Position numbers and translations under genes: made by a program
Shown here: one piece after another, positions 36,636-48,300 of the stretch
Position numbering within the stretch: position 1 is the first letter of the stretch
Layout of the letters: each line of letters opens with the position of its first letter
Assembly (NCBI RefSeq): GCF_004664715.2
Contig: NC_051063.1
Location: 115,244,829-115,308,828 of the forward strand
DNA: 64,000 nucleotides
Direction of reading: 5' to 3'
Source: Peromyscus leucopus
Taxonomy: Eukaryota; Chordata; Mammalia; Rodentia; Cricetidae
Notes under the pieces: generated by a model
Database searches by the model: none
The model's input: the letters and a program-made list of their open reading frames with translations, nothing else
Told to the model about the DNA's origin: nothing

Positions 36636-37769
36636 TCATGAAAGAAACTGAAGTCAAGCATCCAGACTCCAAACTTAACCACATTAAAGCTTGATTCATA
36701 TAAAAGAGAGACTCCAGTATTTGTGGATAAATATAACCATAAATTGAAAACAAAACAATTTTCAAAAAAAATGCTTTCTAATTTGAGAGAAATTTTTGTA
36801 ATGTAAAAAAAATCTTTGATTTCTCTTGTGTTCTTGATCATGAGGCTCTTTGTAAAGTTAGGGTACACCAGAGAAGCCCAGCATTGGCCTCTGGAGACTT
36901 TTCAAATTTAACCAAAGAAAATGAGAAACACATAGTTGTCTTGAAATGTTTCTAATTTTTCAGTTTAGAGGAGTGCCCACAGTGTACAGGAAATTGCCAG
37001 TGCTGGAGCCTGCTCCCCTTCCCAGCAGTTTGAGCTCGATCTGGTCTTCACAGTCGGGTTAGAACGAAGCTTTCCCTTGCTGTGCGCTTCTGTTTGTCAC
37101 CGAGTCCCACGAGTGCCACCGTGAAGATCAATACTCAATACTGTGCATATGTTACATTTATATAGTTCACCTTCATATGTTTGTATTTGGTGAGATGATG
37201 GCATATATTTTTAAATACTTAACATTAGAAATCTCCAATAAAACTAGGAATTTTTAAAGTTTTATTATATTTGCTTTGTTTTATTACATGCTTGAAAGAC
37301 TTTGTATTTCAGTGGTTCACCTTGCTAGCTTTTTTATTTAGTTATGGGATATCTTGTGCTCTTTTTTTAACCACATAATGTTTTAAATATAGCACTGTAA
37401 GAAAAAATTATTTCCTGCCCTTAAGAAACTAATAAATATAACTATGAAGGCTTGTCAGTATTCATGGTTTAATAGATATCTGTTGATTCAGTAAGTTGGT
37501 GATGGTACAGAAGTTAGAGGAAGAGGCATGAATGTAGAATTTAAATCTGTAATTTTTCACAAATTCCATACTAAGAGAAGCGTTTCGACCACATCAATAA
37601 AAACACCTGAGGGCTGACTAGAGACCTGAACTAATTTATTCTTAGAAATTTTGGGTTAAATATTTAGCACTGATAACATAACAATTTGATTCATTCATTC
37701 AATAACTTTTGAAACATCTAATGAGCAGCCATAATAGCTATAATGATGATTATCAATAACCATAGCTGA
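36636..37769. other. AT-rich intergenic, no gene seen
   Basis: Strongly AT-rich with many stops in all frames and no recognised element. Confidence 0.45.
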
Positions 37770-37930
37770 TATAAATGTAGAACTTATTTTGTGCTGAGTG
37801 CTTTATATTGATGCCTCTGGTTAGCTCCAAGTACAGGTGAGAAGAGTGAGGTGTAGAGAGTCACATCTGTTCCTAATGTCACCCAACAAGCAAATGAATT
37901 CTACATTGTTTCCAAGTCAGTGTGATTCTA
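37770..37930 (-). repeat. MIR SINE relic
   Basis: 'ttttgtgctgagtgctttat', 'acaggtgagaagagtgaggt' and 'tgtcacccaacaagcaaatg' match the reverse complement of MIR. Confidence 0.55.
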
Positions 37931-38324
37931 GAGCTCCGCATCCCACTGTAGTTTGGGTCCTCACTGCAAGCCCTGTGGATACCTAAAGATCTTTAAAAAA
38001 CTGTTGTGTTTCCCGTCATCATCAATGTCACAGACTCAGACTAGAAGAGGGTGTCACTAGGCACTCTTGATTGCAGATGAAAACCAAGGACAGCGAGTGA
38101 GCGAAGTCCGAGCAAGGTGTTTTACTTGAGGGCACACCTCCTTTATGTCTCAGATAGGGTTCGAAGGCCCCCATCTACTTCCTTATCTCTCATTCTAGCC
38201 TTCTTCTCATTTACTATGTGGGTCTGACAACACCCACTTACTGAGCAAACTCCTAGCTCCACATAACACTGTAAAAATCATCAAAGTAGTAAGAAAGCAT
38301 GTGGAAATGATTTTTATTTGTTAT

Positions 38325-38440
38325 GTTTAATATTACATTAAAACATAAACATTGTGCATATTTATGGGTACTGTGTGATATTTCAATATGTACATATCCT
38401 GTACAGTGTTTTATTTTTAGAAAGAAACTAGATGTCCTCA
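38325..38440. repeat. Possible L1 3' UTR fragment
   Basis: 'gcatatttatgggtactgtg' followed by 'tgatatttcaatatgtacat' resembles old L1 3' UTR sequence. Confidence 0.35.
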
Positions 38441-38714
38441 GAAGTATGGTTGATAATCTGGTTGATAACTTCCTAACTGATTAACTTGCTGAAGCTGAGT
38501 ATGGATCGTGGTCTCATATAAAATAAACCCTAAATTGAATTTCACAGTTTAAAACTAGTGTTAAGTCTCTCGTGGTCCTGTGGCTCTAGTTTCCAATTAT
38601 CATTTGTTCCCATTTCAACTTCTAATGCCAGGCCATTTAACAAGACCTTATGAGCACCTACACAACTGGGAAGAGGTAGCAGGTGTCCACAAGAGGACAG
38701 CGACAGTTGGAAGA

Positions 38715-39183
38715 TGTGGTGATATATTGTGTACCCTAATAAACTTGCCTGAGGATCAGAGGACAGAGCCAGCCACTAAATTAGACATAGAGGTCAGGCA
38801 TTAGTGGCATACATCTTTAATCCTATCACTCGGGAGGCAGAGATCCATCTAGATCTCTGTGAGTTCAAGGCTACAGGAGATTGATCCAGTATAGGAGAGA
38901 AAGAGCCCGGCAGAGGTGGCACACACCTTTAATGCCAGCACTTGAGATCTCATGCCTTTGCTTGGGAAGCACACACACCTTTAACCCCAGAAAGTAATAT
39001 GGCAGGGTAGAGAAAGGTGTATAAGGCATGAGGAGACAGGAACTCACTCTCTTGAGACTGAGGATTTCATAGAGGTAAGAACTAGTGGCTGGCTCTTCTG
39101 CTTCTCTGATCTTTCAGCTTTCACCCTGACATCTGACTTTGGGGTTTTTTTTTATTATAAGACCATTTAAGGTTCGAACAACA
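38715..39183 (+). mobile_element. Solo ERV-type LTR, family A copy 2 (B1-containing)
   Basis: A 469-bp element starting TGTGGTGATAT and ending AACAACA, flanked by a perfect 5-bp duplication GAAGA (38710-38714 and 39184-39188). It carries two B1-like modules (about 38785-38880 and 38908-38985, each with a 'cctttaa' box), a TATA-like 'gtgtataagg' and a T-run before 'ataagaccattt'. It is collinear with the minus-strand copy at 2815-3284 (470 bp). No internal ERV genes adjoin it. Confidence 0.78.
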
Positions 39184-39404
39184 GAAGAGCTGACTCAGCT
39201 CCTTTTGGGGAGACTAGCAAAGGAGGGTGTGGGGCAGTACCAAGACTCTCAGCGATGAGTCAGCCATCTCATGCTATGAGGAAGGCCATCCCATGCTATG
39301 AGGCAGCAGAAGTATCAGCCATGCCGTCTGCTGGAGCAAAGCTCAGGATCCTAAGTGAACACTTGAACCTCCTCAGTGTCCCACCTGCAAAATGGAGACA
39401 ATCA

Positions 39405-39720
39405 TGACCCTTGCTATAGGTTGAATGTGTATCCCCAAGTCCCTGAATTCTCATTGTAATAAGTAGGACCATTATGCGGTAGACACCTCATGAAGTCAAT
39501 TAATGTTTTGGAGGAATGGGATTTTTTCTGTGAGGTTGTGTGTGGTATGGAAGGGAGCCAGCCATGTTTGTTCTTGCATCTCCACAAGATGCCCAGTGTT
39601 CCGTTATCGTAGCACAGGCACCTCCATCTTAGATTTCTCAGCCACTAGACTCAGGAGCCAAATAAGCTTCTGCTCATTATAAATTATCCAGTCTGTGGTG
39701 CTCATATGGCAGGCTAACAT
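39405..39720. repeat. MaLR-type LTR relic
   Basis: 'ctataggttgaatgtgtatc' near the start, 'agaccattatgcgg'-like middle and 'cttagatttctcagccacta' followed by 'aataagcttctgctcattat' resemble an old mammalian LTR (THE1/MLT-like). Strongly diverged. Confidence 0.4.
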
Positions 39721-39954
39721 AATATCTTTTTCTGTTTATCTTGAAGATTGCACGCAATAAAATATACTCCACACCACTGAGCAGAATTTAAGGAACACTC
39801 CCGTGATCTTTGCAGCTGAGTCCTAGCTCTGCTCCTTTAGTCTTGCATTTCTCCTTTACACAGTAGCAGTTCTCTTCCTATCCTTTTGCAGTGTGGTTCT
39901 ACAGACCCAGTAAGATGATGCACGTTAAAGCCTTGCCCAGAATCTGGGAATGTA

Positions 39955-40035
39955 TCATAGTGGTAAAGCTTTAGGCTTGCTTGGCTGAGCAAGGTGCTGT
40001 ATCTAATCTCCAGCACTTCAAAGGTGGAAAAACAA
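39955..40035 (+). repeat. ID/B4-type SINE head
   Basis: 'tagtggtaaagctttaggct', 'tgagcaaggtgctgtatcta' and 'ctccagcacttcaaagg' form a diverged tRNA-derived head with a short A tail. It is not a functional tRNA. Confidence 0.5.
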
Positions 40036-40440
40036 TAAAATGAAAACTCCCAGGTCTTTCTTTACCTTTTGAGCTTCAGTTCAAATCCCATAGCCTCAGG
40101 GAAGCCTTCAGACCTGACATAATAAGAAAGAATGATTCTCTCCTCCAGGTTTTCTAGCTCCTGTCTATTCCCTGACCTAGCCCATATTTCAGTTTTCCTT
40201 GTGTTGAATTTTGTTTTATGTCCATGGCATTTAATGCTCTGCACCATGAGGGTGGGGGTCACTTGCTTGCTGAGTCCCACAGCCCCAGAGATTTTATACA
40301 GAGGGGACAGACAATAAACTCGCAGGTCTTGCCCTGAGTGCACTTTTAACTCCTCGATCGCAGCGCCCATAAAAAAGGTTTGAAAAGGCAGCAACAGGGT
40401 TGGATTTTTTTCCCCCTGGGGGAAAGATGGACAAGTACAG

Positions 40441-40469
<29 letters not shown>
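40441..40469. repeat. poly(A) run
   Basis: 29 consecutive A. The overlapping open frames with poly-K or poly-F are artefacts of it. Confidence 0.95.
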
Positions 40470-40473
<4 letters not shown>

Positions 40474-40604
40474 AAACATCTATGCTTAGCATGAGAACAC
40501 CTGCTGTTTACACAGCACGTTTCTCTCAAAGGTCAAAGCACTCTCCAAATCCATCATGTTGCTGTCCAAATGGCCGTCACATAGATGAACTAAGAGCCAA
40601 GTTC

Positions 40605-40705
40605 TTTTTCTTTTTCTTTTTTTTTAATTAAGGAATTTTTTTTATTCATTTTACCTACCAACCACAGATCCCCCTCTCTTCCCTCCTCCCACCTCTTCAG
40701 CCAAG
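40605..40705 (-). repeat. L1 3' end fragment
   Basis: Reads 'ttcattttacctaccaacca' then 'cagatccccctctcttccct' after a T-rich tract: the reverse complement of the purine-rich L1 3' end seen on the + strand at 2272-2410. Confidence 0.6.
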
Positions 40706-41034
40706 TTACTTTGTCAAACCTAAGAAACATCTAAAACCAAGCAGTTGTATTTAAGCCCTGAACCCTCTCTGTATTGAGAACTTTGTTTGTTAGCTGTTTG
40801 GGTCGAAGACAATAGCACCTGGAACTGGCTGAGAGAGGGATGTATTCTTAGGCTCGTCTGTGCCTTGATTTCTCCGTATGATTCATGGGAGTAATATGTG
40901 TTCTCCGAGGTGCTGCTTTGAAAATTACCACTGTTAAGACAATGAGTAATGGATGTCGGTCAGAATGGGCTGAAGTAACACTGGACGATGACACTTCAAA
41001 ACACGATCTTTTTGCACAGTGGATTAACCACAGC

Positions 41035-41200
41035 TAATGTTTATTAGCTGCTATCTGCATTTAAAGAACTGTTCTAAAGCACGTTCTGTGTACTGATCTA
41101 TCCAGCCCTTAAACCAGCCCCAGGAGCCCTGGTTGTATAGAAGAGGCTACAGAAGGGTTAGGAGAAAGGCCACACAGCTTGTAAGTGGCAGGCCCTGGCG
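41035..41200 (-). repeat. MIR SINE relic
   Basis: 'tgtatagaagaggctacaga' and 'ccacacagcttgtaagtggc' with upstream 'tctgcatttaaagaactgtt' match the reverse complement of MIR. Confidence 0.55.
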
Positions 41201-42064
41201 TGGTACATGGTACATAGCTGTGGGATCTTGTGACACAGGAATCGTAGCAATGAGACCATGCCACATCCACGTAAGAAGGGCAAAGCTCCTTTATTGTGAT
41301 AACAAAGGAGTTGACCAGGCTGCTCCGCTCAACAGAGGCAGCAAGAAGCTTTGATTTAATTTTAGGGAAGAGTGGGCTGAAGTTTGAAAATTGTTCATTA
41401 GTCATGGGCACAGCTTCAAAAGATGTTTTCCCTTTTTTTGTGCACAAGTATTCTGGCCTTGTACTGGTGCAAGTGGGAAATGAATTAATCTAGGAACCAC
41501 ACTGAGTTCCTCCTGTGTCTAGCATCATTAGTGAAGTCAAAGGACTTCTTTTTTTTGTTTTTATTTTTTTAACAGTTCTTAATGCTCAATGTGTTTATAT
41601 GTAGAGCTGATAACTCCGATACTGGGGATAGACATGATATGAAAACAGAAAGGCCAAGTTTTTCATCCCATTTTAGTCATCCAGCCTTCATGCTTCTGTA
41701 ACATAGCCAACAGCTTTGTTCGCCTAAACATCAGAAGAGCTTTAGTATTGAAGCTGGTAGGCAGCTAACAACATGTCATCTGCTATGTGGTCTCTAAAGT
41801 TAGTAGTTATTAAGTAAGCTAAAAGCAAATGACGCTGGAAGGTTTAATCTAGGTTTTTCTCTGGTGATAATTCTCTTGACTTTGTCATTGGCATGGCCGT
41901 CTTGAACCCCACTAGATTTCACTTGGGTTAGTCATAAGGAGTTCCAAGTCCATCGGTATTTCCATGGGGAGCTATAAAGGCTTAGAGACCCATCACTGAC
42001 TTTGTTACACTTGTGTGATTTTAATATAAGCATACCCTGGATCGTTGTGATAATCATCTGCATC

Positions 42065-42350
42065 AGTTACTTTTTTACTGCTGGGAGAACACTGCATGGC
42101 CAAGGCAACTTACAGAAGAAAGAGTTCCTTTGGGTTCAAGGGGGTCAGACTCCAGGATGGTCAGGCCTAGCAGCAGGAGCAGGAAGCTGAGAGCTCTCTT
42201 CCTAAATCCCAAGCACAAAGCAGAGAGGGTGAACCGGACCGCTGCCAGATTCAGGCGAAGCCACATTTCCCAAGTCTACCTAAACACCACCACCTACTGG
42301 GACCAAGTATTTTAAATGCCAGAGACTATGGGAACACATCTCAATCAAAG
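42065..42350 (+). repeat. Rodent medium-copy repeat (family not assigned)
   Basis: Has the head 'gttacttttttactgctggg', 'gctgagagctctcttcctaa' and tail 'accacctactgggaccaagt', a module order common in rodent intergenic DNA. Related to 56775-57235 and 58995-59400. Confidence 0.5.
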
Positions 42351-43604
42351 CACCACATGGACTCTACCAGGAATTCTTCTGGTTTTCTGTGCCTGTGTGT
42401 ACTACTGTTTGGCCTGAGGGGGTTACCACTTTAATTGTTATGCTAATAAGAAAAAGACCTAGGGAGAATGAAGGCCTGTGGTAGGTAGGAGGGAGAAGAC
42501 AACGGAGAGGAGAGAGTCTTTAAGGGCACCTCACATACCACAAGGGTGGTCCTGCTGTGGAGAACTGAAGGGAACCCCTCTGGCCATCAGTAGCCATATG
42601 CTGTCAACAGTTGGGGAAGCAGTTCTAATCTAATTGTATTGTTCTGGGAGATAATTTTTGTATTCAACTTAAAAATCAGTTTTGGTTTTATTCTTGAGTT
42701 GTTCAAAAGTTTAAGTTTTTATCTAGTTTCATGTATATATTCATATCAATGAACTTTTTTTAAAAAGTTTAAGCTAAGACTGGGGAGATCTAAGAAAGTT
42801 TTGCCTTTAATGCGGTGGACAATACTAGTTTCCTTTATATTTGAGAAACACTACTCAACAATGTGTTCAGGGCCTTCCTATGTAAAGGCAAAGGCAAACG
42901 CTAGCTCACTGGGCATGCCATTAACATCCCCGTGTGGAATCGGATGTTAGGCCCTCCCTTTCTGAGGGCAGGCTTTGACAGGAAAAAGGAAAGCTACTCT
43001 GGGATTGACAGGGGGAAAAAATGATCTCTGTGCAAAATCTTGCCCTACCATTCAGTAGCGGTCTGACTGTGAGCAAGATTGGGCCTCTCCAATCCTCCAG
43101 TCCTTAGGGGGAAATCCACAGCGTCCTTACCCTTTTCATCTTCATGACCTGCATGAAAGGTTGGTTCACAGAAGCAGTGTGTGGGAGACTACCGAGGCTC
43201 TGGCATTAGATACTTAAATAGTGAGGTCACCAGGCTGGCCTGGAGAAGACCCCCAGCTGTGGACTCCTTGGAGTTGATTTAGGGAAGCAGGCACCACAGG
43301 CTAGGAGGTGGCTCCACCAGCTGGTGTCCTGGTGCCCCAATAAAGACCAAGCCAGGGGCGTCACCAGCCAACCCTTGAGAAGCTGCCAAGCCCGCAATCC
43401 CTTGCTGTGTTCTGGACCCAGCACGCAAGTGGCTGAAGTGCAGAGCCTGCAAACTTGGTAGTCCTGCCTCTGGGTTACAAACTGCTCCTCTCTGGAGGCT
43501 CTTGAGGCAGACGTAAGTTGGAGAGGAGTTTGGCCATCACAATTTCAGGCGCAAGAATGCGCATGGGTAAGGAGCTCACAACTTTGTAGTGAGCTTCGCA
43601 AACT
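42351..43604. other. Upstream flank of PRSS23, no gene seen
   Basis: No exon or repeat recognised. GC content rises towards the CpG island. Distal promoter elements may lie here but cannot be read from sequence alone. Confidence 0.4.
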
Positions 43605-43900
43605 TGCCCAGGAGCGGCCGCTGCACCCGGTGTGCTGACCGGCACCGCTCTTGCTGAAGCACTTGGCTTTACAGACTTCAGGCAATGCAGACTTCTAGAA
43701 CTCTGTAGGCGTTCTCGAAAGAGGGAGGGTGTCCCTGGTGGAAGGGACATCAAGAGGCGACGACCCCGTTGGCGGTGAGGTGCCGCGGAGACCCACCTGC
43801 GCAGGGCCGCAGGGTCCGGGATCTCTGAATGGCAGGCTGAAGATGAAGGCAAGCGGCGAAGGGAAGGGGCGGCGTCGGCGGGCGGCTCGGCTAGCGGCCG

Positions 43901-43914
43901 GGGGCGGGGCGGGA
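43901..43914 (+). promoter_or_regulatory. GC box (Sp1/KLF-type site)
   Basis: Reads ggggcggggcggga, two overlapping GC boxes about 190 bp upstream of the exon 1 donor, a suitable distance from a start near 43950-44000. Confidence 0.6.
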
Positions 43915-43949
43915 GGGCCCCGGAGGCGCACGGAGTAGGGGTGGTAAGG

Positions 43950-44105
43950 GGGGGGGGCGGACCCGGCGCTGCGGACGCTGCTGGCCCGCCGGCTCACACT
44001 TGGTCGCGCTGCGGAGCAGGCATGGGAGCCGCGCGCGTCCTCCTCCGAGCGCCCACACCTGTCTGAGCAGCACACGGGCCAGCCCGGGCGGGCTGCTCCA
44101 CGCGG
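43950..44105 (+). other. PRSS23: PRSS23 exon 1, non-coding (start approximate)
   Basis: The 3' end is set by the donor cgcgg|gtgagtgc at 44105/44106, the only strong donor in the island in the right orientation. The 5' end is a guess from the GC-box position and the usual short first exon of this gene. The exon has no start codon in frame with the protease, in line with the known structure in which all coding sequence is in exon 2. Confidence 0.6.
44022..44066 (+). promoter_or_regulatory. Possible upstream ORF in PRSS23 5' leader
   Basis: ATG at 44022 with G at -3 and G at +4, then 13 more codons and TGA at 44064-44066, wholly inside the inferred exon 1. If transcription starts upstream of it, scanning ribosomes would meet it before the main start and it could damp translation. 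This depends on the real start site. Confidence 0.4.
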
Positions 44106-45264
44106 GTGAGTGCAGTGGGGGGATCCGGTGTCGCCCGCTGAGTGCGGAGGACCCAGACGTGTGCCGAAGCGGGACAAAGGGCCGGGTGCGCGCGGGGTGG
44201 GGTGGCTGCGGGCTGCAGGAGGGGGACGGGGACGGCGGGAGGGGGAACTGGAGACCTGGTCCCGGCCTCCGCACTGGCTCTAGGCTGGAATGAGAGTCCA
44301 AAAGAGCCCCCAGGGACACACACTCTGTAGGGCATAAGGATTCACGCAGTGTCACTTGTAAAGTGGGTGGGGAAAGCTGCCTTTGAAACTGCCGTCTTGG
44401 ATGCGGGGTGCTGTGTGAGAGTCGAAAGGAGCCTTGTCTAGCAAGTCGTCCTCGGACTGGTCAAGGCAGGCTCTCTCCACGAACACACACCGCCACCTCT
44501 ACCACTTGCTTTCCGTGAGCTCTGCATATACCGTATCTGATTCCATCACACTCTGAGCATTAATTTTTAACCGGACACGTGATTATGAACACACCTTAAC
44601 AAGCAAGAGAAAGTCAGCAAACATAGGTTGGAAACAGGCTTTGGCTCTGAGCGATGGCTTAGTGCAGCGCGCTAAACCTATTAAATGCTGCCTGAACTTA
44701 TCAACAGTTGTGGGAAGCAAATATTGCTTCAGCCTGTAGCCATTTATCACAAATCGTTAACTCTGAAATAACAGCTTTTTCTTCCCCCTGGAACTTTTAA
44801 AAGAGGAAGACTTGTTTAGATGAAGCAATGCCACCCCCCTCCTGAAGTGGGGCTGGCTCTCCCCGCCTCCTCCCTCAGAGCATCTCTTGAGAAAAGCCTC
44901 TGATAAAAATCCTGTTTATTTTATTGCCCACTGGGTGACACCCAGGAGAATTCAGAAACAGCCTGCGAGTGGTGGAAAGCTCCGGGCTATTCAGTAGCTC
45001 AGTTAGAATAGGAATTGTTTCTCCCAGCTCTTGAAAGTGAACTTGAGGGGTCCTAGCGGACTCCTTAGGGATAGGTAGGTCGATACTCGAATAGACTCAC
45101 CAGGCCCCTGTGGGAAGAGTTGAGTTTACAGTTAAAAGTTAGCTGTGGCCAAAACCCCTATCACAAATTAGTATCAGGATGTTCTTAGACATTGTGTCAA
45201 GAGTATACTTGGGCAGGAGAGCATTTAAAAGAACTATTAACTATCTATCTTTCAAGGAATCTCT

Positions 45265-45378
45265 TAGGAGTTAGGTAAAGTAGTGCATGCCCCTGAATCC
45301 CAACACTTAGGAGGCTGGGGAAGGAGGATGGTGAATTTGTGGCTATCGGGAGTTACACAGTGAACATTTTTTTTTTTT
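45265..45378 (+). repeat. Truncated B1/B4-like SINE
   Basis: 'gtaaagtagtgcatgcccct', 'gaatcccaacacttaggagg' and 'ctggggaaggaggatggtga' followed by a T-run: a short, diverged B1-like unit. Confidence 0.55.
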
Positions 45379-48300
45379 CAAAGAGTCTCTTAGGACTAGA
45401 TTGGAGGTGGGATGAAGGGACTGAAGATCTCACAGAGGCACTACATTCATTTCCTCCTGAGTGGTACACCATGTGCATATGAACAAATCCTTCACTTGTA
45501 TTTTTTCCACTGTTATAAAGTCAGTAAGTAACTTATGCTGTCTCTGAACTGGGAAGAAAGCAGTTTTCCAAGGTAATTAATATGGATCTCATTTCTGTCT
45601 CACTGACGACAATTCAGGTAGACAGTGAATGAATATAGGTGTGTTTTTCTGCCTGTAGCACAAATGCCAAAGTGCCCATTAGTGTGTCTGAGAACATTGT
45701 TGGCCCAGGTCTGCAGAGTTTAATAGTCTCAGGTTCTCCTGAGCATCTCTCCCATGGATGCTTTAGGAGCCAGTGTACCAGGCATTATTCATGCGTAATT
45801 CCAAATGACTCCAGGGAGTTTGTTTCTCACGGTCTCACCACTTGACAGCTCTATGCACTCTGTTCCTGCTCTGCTTCAAGGTTGTCTTGGGATCACTAGG
45901 GTGGTTCCTTTGCCTAAAACCTGATAGGGAAGAAGTTAAACTCTGTATGACCGCGAGATTGTGTTTGAGCGGCCAGGCTTCCTAAGTTTCCTCCAGTTCC
46001 CCTCCAAGACCATCATTCTCAAGCGCTCATGTGATTAGGTCTGTTTTGCTCTAATGGGTTATGTGGCTCTGGAAAGTGAGAGCGAGCCTGGCTTCAGTGT
46101 ATTCACAGAGCTTTGTTCATCTTTAGGCATTTGCTTTGGGAATTAGCAGAGCCACATTGTTCAGTGTCCCTGACTACAGATCTCGTGGAGGACCCTTTGT
46201 CATCCTTCCAAATGGTGCCTAGAGTGAGCACTTTTATGCACTTTCTTATCTTTTATTGAGGTCACAGGAATTCATACCTTGTATAGGAGAGAATGGATGT
46301 CTGAAAAAATTAGGCTTTCTCTTGGAACACTTGTTTGCTTATAGGAGTTAAATCAGTCTCTCAAACACTGCTCCCTTGAGGAGAACTGTGTTGTTGCAGT
46401 TTTTAAGACTACTGTGTGGAGAATCAGAAAAGGCAATCCCAGTAAATGATTATTATCACTGGCACATTTGGTAATGTGCAAAGCCCCTCCACCATAAAAT
46501 TATTGTAGGGCTTATGAAGTATGTTTATTTATAACATATATTTATACTTTAGTGTAAAACTTTTGAGACATCAAACAGCTAGACAGTGGCTAATATTGCA
46601 ACCTGGGGGCAGGGAGTGTGTAGCCCTCTTGTGAGTCAGATACCCAGAGCTGGAAAAAAAATTCAGTTTCTGTATTACTAAACATGGTGAAAAAATATTT
46701 GTTCACCTTGCTTTTCCATTCTGCTTTGCCATTAGGTGAAGTAATGCATAAAAACATTTAATTGGAAAGCTTAGAAGATAATTTATGTGTATGAGGATTC
46801 TGTGTCCTGAAAAGATTCACTCTTAGAGATGGAATGTGATAGACCTAACATTTTTTTTTTTTTGGTCTAGAATAAGCTATATGGAAGATTAGGTTTGGAA
46901 AACTTTATTACTTTAAAAAAAGTTGGTTTTCCAAACAGCTCTACAAAAACAAGACAATCAACTTTTAAACATTAGAGGATTTAAAGTTTAATAGCCCATG
47001 TATCATGTCTCCAGCTATGGGGTTAGGATTGTGTGTGTTAAATCTGTTTGTTTACATCCTGGATTGTCTATGTATAAATCAATTTAGAGGTGCATAGCAC
47101 ATGCTTACTTTGAGTTTGTGATACTATAAACAATATAGTGAGCTGAGAAATTAATGCAAAGCTACGTACTTCATTTTAAAGCATCCTGGTTGTTATTTGC
47201 TGTCTTATGTCTCAGAAATCAACTCAGCCAATAACAACTGTCAGGGTGGGGTGTCCGTGTCTCAGAAGTGACCCTCAATGGCAGTAGGATTGTTTCTCTC
47301 TTACTTTTTCTTTGGAACTTTCCAAAGCATCCTCCAGACTCAGTCATCCCTCCACTGGGTTCTTAGAAGCCATCCCTGATAGATTCCTTTGTGCTTTTGT
47401 TTGCTTGTTTGTTTGGTAGTTTGAGCATGGAGGTTTTAACTCCCAGTGAAGTAACAGATGAATGTGGTACATTTTCCTTCCCCCACCCATGGTACCTCCA
47501 GCTTCCATAAACAACATAGTCCCTGACCTGTCTGGACATTTTTGATCCTAAAAAAAAAAAAAGGAAAGAAAATGCAAGTAGAGAATCCTGGACTTGCAAG
47601 AACTGGTAAAGTGATTCCCTGGCTTGGGTTGCTATTCAGAACAGTTTTCTAACCCATGTTAAGTAAAGTGTGATGACAAGCAAGTAACTTTGGATGCTTA
47701 CATCCTTAATAACCAGATGCCAGTGAAAGTCGATGAGGGCTTTACATCCAGCTTTACCAATCAGTTGCTCACCAGACATTCCAAATCAGTTTGGAATAAT
47801 GACCTGCACCAGTTTCTTGACGTCCGTATTCCTTTCCATGTTTGGATTAGAGCTTTAACTTTCAGAGGCACATACAAACCATAAGGAAAACATAAAATGA
47901 AGATCGTCAGGGTGAAGTCTTAGTTCCACAACAACACTGGGAACTTACAAAGCCTTGTTTCAAGTGAAGAGAAAATAGTGCTTCCAAAGCAACCCCCAAT
48001 TTGATCTTACACAAAGAAAGCTGTGCTCTGCCCTAAGTAGATAGCAATCTTTCCCATAGATGGCCGACTTCTCCCTGACTCCTGGCTACATGATGAGAAC
48101 TTAAGTTGTTAGGAATCTGAATTGGTAATAGCCTATCATTTAGTAGATCCCTCAGTATTATTCCATTTGTAAGTGATCTCCAAAGTTCTCGGCACGCAGT
48201 CATTTACTGTTTTGCCAAGGAGTAAATTTGACCCTCTATACTGAGAGCTATCAGGACAAGAGCCAAGCTGACTGACTACCCAGCACCCACCCACCAAGGA

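Larger units (their letters stand above)
43605..44290 (+). promoter_or_regulatory. PRSS23: PRSS23 CpG-island promoter
   Basis: CpG-dense, GC-rich sequence, in sharp contrast with the CpG-poor flanks. It starts around 'gagcggccgctgcacccggt' and fades after about 44280. It holds a GC box and the exon 1 splice donor, and no TATA box is evident near the likely start. This is the usual architecture of a broad-start mammalian promoter. Overlapping 60-160 codon frames on both strands come from the low stop frequency of GC-rich DNA. Confidence 0.85.

Noticed and set aside
36494..36868. 124-codon minus frame
   Set aside because: Derived from an old mammalian repeat block.
40062..40529. 155-codon minus frame with poly-F
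   Set aside because: Created by the 29-base A run; no conserved part.
1..43604. Search for exons of ME3, the expected upstream neighbour
   Set aside because: No malic-enzyme-like peptide was seen on either strand. The gene probably lies beyond the left edge.
43475..44355. Several 60-160 codon frames on both strands in the CpG island
   Set aside because: GC-rich DNA has few stops. The frames overlap each other and encode low-complexity P/R/A-rich peptides.
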